From Intestinimonas butyriciproducens (GTDB lineage: Bacteria > Bacillota > Clostridia > Oscillospirales > Oscillospiraceae), in the NCBI RefSeq assembly GCF_004154955.1, contig NZ_CP011524.1:2294001-2358000 (forward strand): a stretch of DNA of 64,000 nucleotides, in the 5' to 3' direction. How positions within the stretch are numbered: the stretch's first letter is position 1; each line of letters opens with the position of its first letter. Below are positions 45,368-52,148 of the stretch, piece by piece. Under the pieces are notes generated by a model. That model was given only the letters and a program-made list of their open reading frames with translations, was not told the DNA's origin and did no database searches. The position numbers and the translations under genes were made by a program.

Positions 45368-46318
45368 TCACGCTTGGCTCTCCTCTTCCTCTTGACACTT
45401 GCTCACCAGGGCCCAGTCCACCCGGCGGTCCACAATGCTCTCCACCTTGATGTGGAGACCGTGGGTATCCACTTCCACCTTGCTCCCGTCCTCGGGGATG
45501 ACGGAGAGCTGATCAAACACCAGCCCGCCCAGGGTGTCGGACTCCTCGTCCTCGGGGAACTCCATCTCCAGGGCCTCGGCCACGTCCTCCAGTTCCGCCG
45601 AACCGGAGATGCGCCACAGGTTGGGCTCGAGCTGGATGATCTCCTGATCCTCCTGGGGATCGAATTCATCGTAGATATTGCCCACGATCTCCTCCAGCAG
45701 GTCCTCCATGGTCACCAGCCCCGAGGTGCCGCCATACTCGTCCACCACGATGGCCATGTGGACCTTCTTGCTCTGCATATCCCGGAACAGCACGTCGGCC
45801 CGAACCGACTCAGGAATGAAATAGGCGGCACGCAACAGCTCCTTCAACGGCTTGGGCGATGCCCGCCGGGCATTGAGGAGGTAGTCCCGGGTGCTGAGGA
45901 TACCCACGATGTCGTCCGCGTCCTCCTCATAGACCGGGAAACGGGAGAGACCGGAGTCCTCGATGGTCTGGACGATCTCCTCGTCGGTATCCCCGGTCCA
46001 GAGCATCACCATGTCGGTGCGGTGGACCATTACGTCCTCGGCCACGGTGTCGTTGAAATCGAAGACGTTTTCGATCATCTCTTTTTCGTCCGCCTCGATG
46101 GAGCCCTTCTCCTCGCTCAGATCCATAAGGGCGCGGAGCTCATCCTCCGACACCGACTGGAGCCCCGCGTCCGGCTTGATGCGGGTGACGCGGAGAAACG
46201 CGTTGCAGAGTCGGTTCAGCGCCCGGCCAAAGGGACCGATGGCGGCGGAGAGCAGCGCTCCCGCCAGGAACAGGACGGCACCTGCCAGTATGTAGGGCCA
46301 TAACGGGTCCGGCAGCAA
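45368..46318 (-). CDS. CorC/CNNM-like CBS protein without DUF21 domain
   Basis: Protein of 316 residues. Only one N-terminal membrane helix (about 7-32, YILAGAVLFLAGALLSAAIG) is present in place of the four-helix DUF21 domain. The cytosolic part is complete: VFDFNDTVAEDVMVHRTDMV, a CBS pair with GLSRFPVYEEDADDIVGILS and MAIVVDEYGGTSGLVTMEDL, and a CorC_HlyC domain (about 225-305, DTLGGLVFDQLSVIPEDGS). It starts at TTG with AAGGGGGAA upstream. A full-length relative is encoded at 3828-5153. It could regulate another transporter rather than move ions itself. Confidence 0.85.
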   Translation of the reverse strand: MLPDPLWPYILAGAVLFLAGALLSAAIGPFGRALNRLCNAFLRVTRIKPDAGLQSVSEDELRALMDLSEEKGSIEADEKEMIENVFDFNDTVAEDVMVHRTDMVMLWTGDTDEEIVQTIEDSGLSRFPVYEEDADDIVGILSTRDYLLNARRASPKPLKELLRAAYFIPESVRADVLFRDMQSKKVHMAIVVDEYGGTSGLVTMEDLLEEIVGNIYDEFDPQEDQEIIQLEPNLWRISGSAELEDVAEALEMEFPEDEESDTLGGLVFDQLSVIPEDGSKVEVDTHGLHIKVESIVDRRVDWALVSKCQEEEESQA

Positions 46319-46383
46319 AACAGATTCCCCCTTGAAACATGGCTCCGCCCGCCGTTCCGGCGGCGGAGGTACGATTTGGGGGT

Positions 46384-46389
46384 ATTATA
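46384..46389 (-). promoter_or_regulatory. -10 box of the CorC-like gene
   Basis: TATAAT on the minus strand (46389-46384) lies about 65 bases before the TTG start. The -35 region is weak (GTGAAA at 17 bases). Confidence 0.4.
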
Positions 46390-46419
46390 TCACAGTATCT
46401 AAAATTTTTCACTATAAAG

Positions 46420-46448
46420 TTCAAAACCTCTTTTTATTATGCTATACT
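46420..46448 (+). promoter_or_regulatory. Promoter of the CLC gene
   Basis: TTCAAA (46420-46425) and TATACT (46443-46448) are separated by 17 bases, with an extended TGC before the -10 box. It opens a leader of about 100 bases. Confidence 0.6.
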
Positions 46449-46454
46449 GGGGAC

Positions 46455-46553
46455 TGTCGAGAATGCGGGCGTGCCCGGAGCGCGCCGGATATGCGGAGGG
46501 GCCGGGTGCCGTGGACGCCCGCGTTCCATCTGAGTTTGGGAGATGAGACCACC
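46455..46553 (+). promoter_or_regulatory. Structured leader of the CLC gene
   Basis: GCGGGCGT (46465-46472) pairs with ACGCCCGC (46515-46522), and inside it CCCGG (46474-46478) pairs with CCGGG (46502-46506). The stem would lie in the 5' untranslated region. The fluoride riboswitch core was sought because of the CLC-F-like product and was not found. Confidence 0.4.
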
Positions 46554-47828
46554 ATGAGGGAACCCGCCGAACTGCTGCCTCCCCAGTCCCTGGATTTTCT
46601 GGATTTTCTGCGCCGGGCCGTCTTTGCCGTGGTGATCGGGCTGCTGGTGGGGATCGTGGGCGTGGCCTTTCACTACGGCATCGACGTTGTTACCGAGCTG
46701 CGTCAGGCCCACCCCCGCCTGATCCTTCTGCTGCCGGTGGGCGGGCTGTCCATCATCCTTCTCTACCGCGCCTGCGGGATGGAAAAGGACCGGGGCACGA
46801 ATCTGGTGCTGGTGGCCGTCCGGGAGCATGAACCCATGAAGCTGCGCACCGCCCCCCTTATCTTTCTCTCCACCGTCATCACCCATCTGGTGGGCGGCTC
46901 CGCCGGCCGGGAGGGGGCCGCCCTCCAGTTGGGCGCCTCTATCTCCAACAAGATCGCCCACCGGCTGGGCGTGGAGCCGGAGGAGGGACGGATGCTCACG
47001 GTCTGCGGCATGGCGGCCGCCTTCTCCGCCCTCTTCGGCACTCCCCTCACCGCCGCCATCTTCGCCCTGGAGGTGGTGCATGTGGGGATCATCCAATACG
47101 CCGCCCTGGTCCCGGCCTTTCTCTCCTCCCTCACCGGCTTTCTGCTGGCCGGATACCTGGGCGTCCCTCCCACGGCCTATACCGTCTCCGGCCTTCCCGT
47201 CCTCTCCCCCTTGGCGCTGGTCCAGGTGGTGGTGATGGGCGGCCTGTGCGCCGCCCTCTCCGTTCTTTTCTGCAAGGTGATGCACGGCACCGGCCGCCTT
47301 TACGCCAAATACCTCCCCGACGCCCGGGTGCGGGCCGTGGCGGGCGGCTTCATCATGATCGGCCTCTCCCTGCTGGACGGCGGGCTCTCCGACCAGGTCT
47401 ACAACGGCGCGGGCGGGAATCTGGTCCAGGCCGCCGTCACCGGAAACGGCGCGGGCGTGGAACCCTGGGGCTTCCTGGTGAAAATCGTCTTTACCGCCCT
47501 CACCCTGGGGGCCGGCTTCCGGGGCGGCGAGATCGTCCCCACCTTTGCCTGCGGGGCCACCTTCGGCTGCGTGGCCGGGCCGCTCATCGGTCTCTCCCCC
47601 TCCTTCGGCGGCGCGTTGGGCACTGTGGCCGCCTTCTGCGGCGTGACCAACTGTCCTCTCTCCTCCATCCTCCTGGCCTATGAGCTTTTCGGCGGCGGCG
47701 GGCTGCCCCTCTTTGCCCTGGCCATCGCCGTGTCCTACCGTCTGTCCGGGTACACAGGTCTGTATAGCGAGCAGCAAATCGTATATTCTAAGCGTACCCC
47801 CCATCAAATCGATAAAAAGGCGGAATAA
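46554..47828 (+). CDS. CLC-family transporter, CLC-F-like (possible fluoride/proton antiporter)
   Basis: Membrane protein of 424 residues with the CLC fold. The gating-Glu motif is VGGSAGREGAALQLGAS near residue 120. In the place of GSGIP the sequence reads RGTNLVLVA near 82, close to the GNNLI type of CLC-F exporters. The third motif reads GFRGGEIVPTFACGATFG near 325, again like the GGEVTP of CLC-F. Together these favour a fluoride exporter over a chloride one, though ion preference is inferred. ATG 46554 follows a weak GGGAG; longer frames start in the promoter. The amidohydrolase gene begins four bases after its stop. Confidence 0.8.
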   Translation: MREPAELLPPQSLDFLDFLRRAVFAVVIGLLVGIVGVAFHYGIDVVTELRQAHPRLILLLPVGGLSIILLYRACGMEKDRGTNLVLVAVREHEPMKLRTAPLIFLSTVITHLVGGSAGREGAALQLGASISNKIAHRLGVEPEEGRMLTVCGMAAAFSALFGTPLTAAIFALEVVHVGIIQYAALVPAFLSSLTGFLLAGYLGVPPTAYTVSGLPVLSPLALVQVVVMGGLCAALSVLFCKVMHGTGRLYAKYLPDARVRAVAGGFIMIGLSLLDGGLSDQVYNGAGGNLVQAAVTGNGAGVEPWGFLVKIVFTALTLGAGFRGGEIVPTFACGATFGCVAGPLIGLSPSFGGALGTVAAFCGVTNCPLSSILLAYELFGGGGLPLFALAIAVSYRLSGYTGLYSEQQIVYSKRTPHQIDKKAE

Positions 47829-47832
47829 GCAT

Positions 47833-49422
47833 ATGCAGGCTGTTCTCTATCACGGCGGGCCCATCCTGACCATGGAGCCAGGCCCCCGTCCGGAGGCCCT
47901 TCTCACCAGAGGCGGAGCCATCGCCGCCCTGGGAGCCCTCTCAGAGCTCTCCTCCCTGGCCCCCGGCGCACGTCGGGTCGACCTGGAGGGCCGTACCCTC
48001 CTTCCCGCGTTCCTGGACCCCCATTCCCACATCACGGCCCTGGCCGCCACCCTCTCCCTGTGCCAGCTGGGCGCGGCGAACTCCTTCGAGCAGATCGGCC
48101 TTGCCCTGCGCGCCTTCGCGGAAGCGCGGCGCCTGCCTCCCGACGCCTGGGTCATGGGCTTTGGCTACGACCACAATGTGCTCGCCGAGCGCGCGCACCC
48201 CACCCGTCAGGTCCTGGACCGCTTCTTTCCCGACGCGCCGGTGCTCATCACCCACGCCTCCGGACACATGGGCGTGGCCAACTCCAAGTCCCTGGCCCTG
48301 ATGGGCGTGACGGCGGAGACCCCCGACCCGGAGGGCGGACGCATCGGCCGGGAGGCCGACGGCAGGACCCCCAGCGGCTATCTGGAAGAGCTCGCCTTCC
48401 GGCAGGCCACCGCCAAGGTCCCCATGGACCGCGCCGCTGACGCCGCCGCGGCCCTGGACGCGGCCCAGCAGATCTACCTTTCCCGCGGCATCACGCTGAT
48501 CCAGGACGGCCTCACCGGCGCGGATGAGTTTCAAATGCTCTCCGCCGCCGCCCGGGCCGGCGTCTTTACGGCCGATGTGGTGGGCTACGCCGACCTCAAG
48601 AAGGCCCCGGAGCTCTCGTCGTCCCCCTGTTGGCAGACGCCCGTGGGCGGGTTTCGCCTGGGGGGCTGGAAGATCTTTTTGGACGGCTCCCCCCAGGGTC
48701 TCACGGCCTGGATGCTGGAGCCCTATCAGGGCGGCGACGGGACCTATACCGGCTATCCCATCTACTCGGATGAAGAGGTGACCGGCTTCGTGCGCCGCGC
48801 GCTCTCCGACGGGGCGCAGCTTCTGGCCCACTGCAACGGAGACGCGGCCGCGGCGCAGTATATCCGCTGCTGCCGCAGGGCGCAGGAGGAGACGGGCCGC
48901 GCCGTCCGGGACATCCGCCCGGTGATGATCCATGCCCAGCTCGTCCGCCCGGAGCAGTTGGCCGAGATGAAGGAGCTGGGAATCCTCCCCTCCTTTTTTG
49001 CCGCCCACCTGTGGTATTGGGGCGACATCCATGTGGAAAACTTCGGGGCGCGGCGGGCCGCCTCCATCTCCCCCCTGGGGGCGGCGGAGCGGCTGGGCCT
49101 TCCCTATACCCTCCACCAGGACACCCCCGTCATCCAGCCGGATATGCTCGAGAGCGTCTGGTGTGCCGTAAACCGGGTCACCCGGAGCGGAGCCGTGCTG
49201 GGGCCGGAATATCGCGTCTCCCCCTGCGCAGCCCTCCGGGCCGTGACGGCAAACGCCGCCTACCAGTACCGCATGGAGGGGCGGCGGGGCACCCTTGCCC
49301 CAGGCAAGGCCGCCGATCTGGTGCTGTTGGACCGCGATCCCACCGTCGTTCCGCCGGAGGACATCCGAGGGCTCCGGGTGCTGGAGACCATCAAGGATGG
49401 AGTTCGGGTGTTTCAGGCGTGA
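47833..49422 (+). CDS. Amidohydrolase (YtcJ-like, amidohydrolase_3 type)
   Basis: Metal-dependent hydrolase of 529 residues. It shows the typical N-terminal beta-sandwich (LEGRTLLPAFLDPHSHITAL, the HxH metal motif), ITHASGHMGVANSKSLALMG, the residues GGWKIFLDGSPQGLTAWML, LLAHCNGDAAAAQYI and MIHAQLVRPEQL, YTLHQDTPVIQPDML, and the final GTLAPGKAADLVLLDRDP. Substrates of the group are amides or carbamates; none is suggested here. It starts at ATG 47833 with AAAGGCGGA before it, four bases after the CLC stop, so it is likely cotranscribed. Confidence 0.9.
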   Translation: MQAVLYHGGPILTMEPGPRPEALLTRGGAIAALGALSELSSLAPGARRVDLEGRTLLPAFLDPHSHITALAATLSLCQLGAANSFEQIGLALRAFAEARRLPPDAWVMGFGYDHNVLAERAHPTRQVLDRFFPDAPVLITHASGHMGVANSKSLALMGVTAETPDPEGGRIGREADGRTPSGYLEELAFRQATAKVPMDRAADAAAALDAAQQIYLSRGITLIQDGLTGADEFQMLSAAARAGVFTADVVGYADLKKAPELSSSPCWQTPVGGFRLGGWKIFLDGSPQGLTAWMLEPYQGGDGTYTGYPIYSDEEVTGFVRRALSDGAQLLAHCNGDAAAAQYIRCCRRAQEETGRAVRDIRPVMIHAQLVRPEQLAEMKELGILPSFFAAHLWYWGDIHVENFGARRAASISPLGAAERLGLPYTLHQDTPVIQPDMLESVWCAVNRVTRSGAVLGPEYRVSPCAALRAVTANAAYQYRMEGRRGTLAPGKAADLVLLDRDPTVVPPEDIRGLRVLETIKDGVRVFQA

Positions 49423-49632
49423 TCTCTCCCGCCAGTCCGATCCCGGTGCGCATTCCCAGCAGAAAGCTGTGGCAGCATAAAACCGGATGACAACTTCCAT
49501 GTCCTTCTTCTGCGCCGGACACAAGCTACCGTTCGGCAGGAAAAAGCGCAGTGCGTCCGCATCATCCTTGGATATGGTGGACAAATAGGGCTTGATGTAG
49601 GCAGGATAGAGCCAGAAGAGGAATTCTGTCAT
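49391..49632 (-). pseudogene. Small gene with probable 1-bp frameshift
   Basis: A perfect AGGAGGT six bases before the ATG at 49630-49632 marks a real start. The frame reads MTEFLFWLYPAYIKPYLSTI and KKDMEVVIRFYAATA, then continues as implausible sequence antisense to the amidohydrolase. Moving one frame near 49462-49470 gives FLLGMRTGIGLAGEITPE and a stop at 49391-49393, a hydrophobic helix end typical of small proteins of Clostridia mobile regions. The total would be about 80 residues. Its 3' end overlaps the amidohydrolase end by 32 bases. Divergent from the XRE gene. The function is unknown. Confidence 0.55.
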
Positions 49633-49708
49633 CTTGATACCTCCTATAGTTAAGAACTTTGTATTCCCATTACAGGAGAACCATATGTTCATTACAATAG
49701 GAGGCTTC

Positions 49709-49921
49709 ATGGAATTGTTTTCTGTCAGACTGCGAGAAGAACGCCTAAAGTTGGGCATCAAGCAAAAAGATATGGCCGGCTTGTTGGGCATTACACCGAG
49801 AGCCTATCAGTATTACGAAGAGGGAAAGCGTTTTCCCGATTTTCATGGACTTTTAAAGATTGCAGACTGCTTGCATATTTCAATCGATTATTTGGTCGGC
49901 CGAAAAGATGAACGCGCCTGA
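49709..49921 (+). CDS. Small XRE-family transcription regulator
   Basis: Protein of 70 residues that is nearly all helix-turn-helix: FSVRLREERLKLGIKQKDMA, LLGITPRAYQYYEEGKRFPD and ADCLHISIDYLVGRKDERA. AGGAGG lies four bases before the ATG at 49709; an in-frame ATG at 49685 with its own AGGAG is the alternative start. Its last codons and stop lie inside a 13-base sequence (49912-49924) that recurs at 50118-50130 before sdaAB. This suggests that the gene was joined to the sdaAB upstream region by a rearrangement. Divergent from the frameshifted small gene. Confidence 0.8.
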   Translation: MELFSVRLREERLKLGIKQKDMAGLLGITPRAYQYYEEGKRFPDFHGLLKIADCLHISIDYLVGRKDERA

Positions 49922-49925
49922 CGGT

Positions 49926-50005
49926 CCTCACGCCCTCTACTTCTCAATAAGGAGTCTTTCTCCATGAACATCTTCGACATCATGGGCCCCATTATGGTGG
50001 GGCCG
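49926..50005 (+). repeat. Direct repeat copy 1, duplicate of the sdaAB start region
   Basis: These 80 bases are identical to 50146-50225. The copy includes the ribosome binding site, ATG (49964) and first 14 codons of sdaAB (MNIFDIMGPIMVGP), then leaves the gene sequence and stops after 28 codons (50048-50050). Confidence 0.92.
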
Positions 50006-50145
50006 CCTCCCCACGCGATGCTTCGCACCCCGCGGGGACCCCTTTTCTGATTTGACCTGCTCGGCGGAAATAAATTCCGCCTGCGCCAAGGTTTTGCCCT
50101 CCGGGCAAAACGCTTGTACGCGCCTGACGGCGCGGCACGACAGCC
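50006..50145 (+). repeat. Three-hairpin island between the 80-bp repeats
   Basis: Three perfect stems occur in 72 bases: GGCGGAA/TTCCGCC (50063-50081), GTTTTGCCC/GGGCAAAAC (50091-50111) and CGCGCC/GGCGCG (50119-50134). No coding potential is convincing. The shape recalls REP-like or other dispersed structured repeats. Confidence 0.6.
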
Positions 50146-50225
50146 CCTCACGCCCTCTACTTCTCAATAAGGAGTCTTTCTCCATGAACATCTTCGACAT
50201 CATGGGCCCCATTATGGTGGGGCCG
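50146..50225 (+). repeat. Direct repeat copy 2, genuine sdaAB start region
   Basis: Identical to 49926-50005 at an offset of 220 bases. This copy runs into the intact sdaAB gene. Confidence 0.92.
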
Positions 50226-50852
50226 TCGTCCTCCCACACGGCGGGGGCGGCACGCATCGGCCTCATCACCCGCCATCTGCTGGGGAACCGGCCCGCGGCG
50301 GCGGAGCTGCTCCTCCACGGCTCCTTTGCCGCCACCGGCAAAGGGCACGGCACCGACCGCGCCCTGGTGGCCGGACTCCTGGGCATGCAGCCCGACGATC
50401 CCCGCATCCCCCGCGCCTTTGCTCTGGCCCGCGAGTCGGGCATGGAGCTCCGAATCTCCACCGCCGTCATCCGCGGCGCCCACCCCAACACCGTCATCCT
50501 CCGGGTCCGGGACCGGGAAGGGCGGGAGCTGGAGGTCAACGCCTCCTCCCTGGGCGGCGGCCGGGTACGGGTCAACGCCATCGACGGGATGGAATGCACC
50601 TTCACCGGGGACTACCCCACCCTCATCATCCGCAATGAGGACCGGCCCGGCGCCGTGGCGGAGGTCACCTCCGTCCTCTCCCGCCGCCAGGTAAACATCG
50701 CCACCATGCAGCTCTACCGGGACCGCAGGGGCGGTCTGGCCGTCATGGTGCTGGAGAGCGACCAACCCATCTGGCGGGAGGCCGTCGACGAACTGCGCGC
50801 CGCCGCCGGCATCGTAAAAGTGACCTATCTCAATATGGAGGGGGAGGAGTAA
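50184..50852 (+). CDS. sdaAB: L-serine dehydratase, iron-sulfur type, beta subunit
   Basis: Protein of 222 residues of the two-subunit L-serine ammonia-lyase, which makes pyruvate and ammonia from serine. It begins MNIFDIMGPIMVGPSSSHTA and keeps the family SSSHTAGAARIG loop, HGSFAATGKGHGTDRALVAG, NTVILRV, and a C-terminal ACT-like domain (TLIIRNEDRPGAVAEVTSVL). AAGGAG lies nine bases before the ATG. One base separates it from sdaAA. An 80-bp upstream copy of its start region lies at 49926-50005. Confidence 0.94.
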   Translation: MNIFDIMGPIMVGPSSSHTAGAARIGLITRHLLGNRPAAAELLLHGSFAATGKGHGTDRALVAGLLGMQPDDPRIPRAFALARESGMELRISTAVIRGAHPNTVILRVRDREGRELEVNASSLGGGRVRVNAIDGMECTFTGDYPTLIIRNEDRPGAVAEVTSVLSRRQVNIATMQLYRDRRGGLAVMVLESDQPIWREAVDELRAAAGIVKVTYLNMEGEE

Positions 50853-50853
50853 A

Positions 50854-51711
50854 ATGGCCTTTGTCTCTGTGGAAAGCCTGCTGCGCGCCGCCGGTGACAT
50901 GCCCCTGTGGGAGGCCGTCCTCACCGACGATCTCCGGGACCGGGGCGGGGAACGGGACGCCTCCTGGGAAAAAATGACCCGTCTGTGGCGGGCCATGGTG
51001 GAGTCCGTGGAGGGCTACGACCCTGCCCGGCGCTCCGCCTGCAACCTCACCGGCGGGGATGCCCGGAAGGTGGAGACCTGCGCCGTCTCGCTGGCGGGGC
51101 CGGTGCTCACCGAGATCATCGCCACCGCCCTGAAGGTGGGGGAGTGCAACGCCTGCATGGGCCGCATCGTGGCCGCCCCCACCGCCGGGGCCAGCGGCGT
51201 GCTGCCCGCGGTGCTGCTGCCCATCCGGAAAAAATACGACTTCTCCGAGGAGAAGATGGTAAAGGCCCTCTATGTCTCGGCCGGCTTCGGCCAGGTCATC
51301 GCCACCCGCGCCTCCATTGCCGGGGCGGAGGGCGGCTGCCAGGCGGAGATCGGCTCGGCCTCCGCCATGGCCGCCGCTGCGCTGGTCTCCCTGCTGGGGG
51401 GCACGCCGGAGCAGATGGCCGCCGCCTGCGCCACCGCCCTCCAGAACCTGCTGGGACTGGTGTGCGACCCGGTGGCCGGACTGGTGGAGGTCCCCTGTGT
51501 CAAGCGAAACGTCATCGGTGCGGTCAACGCCCTCACCGCCGCAGAACTGGCCCTTGCGGGGGTGGAGAACGTCATCCCCTGCGACGAGGTCATCGACGCC
51601 ATGCGCGCCGTGGGCGACGTGATGCCCACCGCCCTCCGGGAGACCGGCGGCGGCGGGCTGGCCGCCACCCCCACCGGGCGGAGGATCGCCGAGGAGCTGC
51701 TGGGCCCGTAA
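50854..51711 (+). CDS. sdaAA: L-serine dehydratase, iron-sulfur type, alpha subunit
   Basis: Catalytic subunit of 285 residues. It shows GRIVAAPTAGASGVLPAVLL, FGQVIATRASIAGAEGGCQAE, GLVCDPVAGLVEVPCVKRN and ALRETGGGGLAATPTG. The Cys residues in GGCQAE, GLVCDP and EVPCVKRN are those expected to hold the 4Fe-4S cluster that binds serine. Length and motifs are complete. GGGGGAGG precedes the ATG. The two subunits form one operon. Confidence 0.95.
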   Translation: MAFVSVESLLRAAGDMPLWEAVLTDDLRDRGGERDASWEKMTRLWRAMVESVEGYDPARRSACNLTGGDARKVETCAVSLAGPVLTEIIATALKVGECNACMGRIVAAPTAGASGVLPAVLLPIRKKYDFSEEKMVKALYVSAGFGQVIATRASIAGAEGGCQAEIGSASAMAAAALVSLLGGTPEQMAAACATALQNLLGLVCDPVAGLVEVPCVKRNVIGAVNALTAAELALAGVENVIPCDEVIDAMRAVGDVMPTALRETGGGGLAATPTGRRIAEELLGP

Positions 51712-51716
51712 AGCCG

Positions 51717-51746
51717 TTGCGTCGTTTCCATCTTTTGTGGTATACT
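51717..51746 (+). promoter_or_regulatory. Promoter of the VOC-acylation cluster
   Basis: TTGCGT (51717-51722) and TATACT (51741-51746) are separated by 18 bases, with TTGTGG before the -10 box. It lies just after the sdaAA stop, about 30 bases before the VOC start. Confidence 0.5.
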
Positions 51747-51776
51747 GTCTCGGATCCCAAAAAGGAGTTGCTGTCT

Positions 51777-52145
51777 ATGTTTACTTTCCATCACTTCAAT
51801 TTCAATGTTCTGGATTTGGAGCGGAGCCTGCGTTTTTACAAAGACGCGCTGGACCTGACGCCGGTGCGGAAAAAGGAGGCCGACGACGGCTCCTTCAAGC
51901 TGGTCTATCTGGGGGACGGCGCCACCGGCTTCCAGCTGGAGCTCACCTGGCTGCGGGACCGCACCGAGCCCTACGACCTTGGAGAGGGCGAGTTCCATCT
52001 GGCCTTCTCCGTGCCCGACCTGGACGCCGCCCACAAACGGCACGCGGCCCTGGGCTGTATCTGCTTTGAGAATCCCGCCATGGGTATCTATTTCATAGAA
52101 GACCCGGACGGCTATTGGGTTGAGATCGTCCCGGAGAGGAAGTGA
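51777..52145 (+). CDS. VOC family (glyoxalase I-like) protein
   Basis: Protein of 122 residues with the two beta-alpha-beta-beta-beta repeats of vicinal oxygen chelate proteins: FTFHHFNFNVLDLERSLRFY, LVYLGDGATGFQLELTWLRD, EGEFHLAFSVPDLDAAHKRH and FIEDPDGYWVEIVP. His at position 6, Glu in the QLEL strand and Glu in VEIVP fit metal ligands of lactoylglutathione lyase. Since Firmicutes often lack glutathione, the substrate may differ. AAAAGGAG lies before the ATG. The acyltransferase gene starts three bases after its stop. Confidence 0.88.
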   Translation: MFTFHHFNFNVLDLERSLRFYKDALDLTPVRKKEADDGSFKLVYLGDGATGFQLELTWLRDRTEPYDLGEGEFHLAFSVPDLDAAHKRHAALGCICFENPAMGIYFIEDPDGYWVEIVPERK

Positions 52146-52148
52146 CCC

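Noticed and set aside
46455-46553. Fluoride riboswitch before the CLC gene
   Set aside because: The conserved GATG-type core and pseudoknot sequences were not found.
49640-49704. CCTCCTAT...ATAGGAGG inverted repeat as an XRE operator
   Set aside because: The arms are simply the two divergent ribosome binding sites, so symmetry is expected by chance of function.
49964-50050. 28-codon frame from the first copy of the sdaAB start as a real gene
   Set aside because: It is a duplicated gene start that runs out of homology after 14 codons; treated as part of the repeat.
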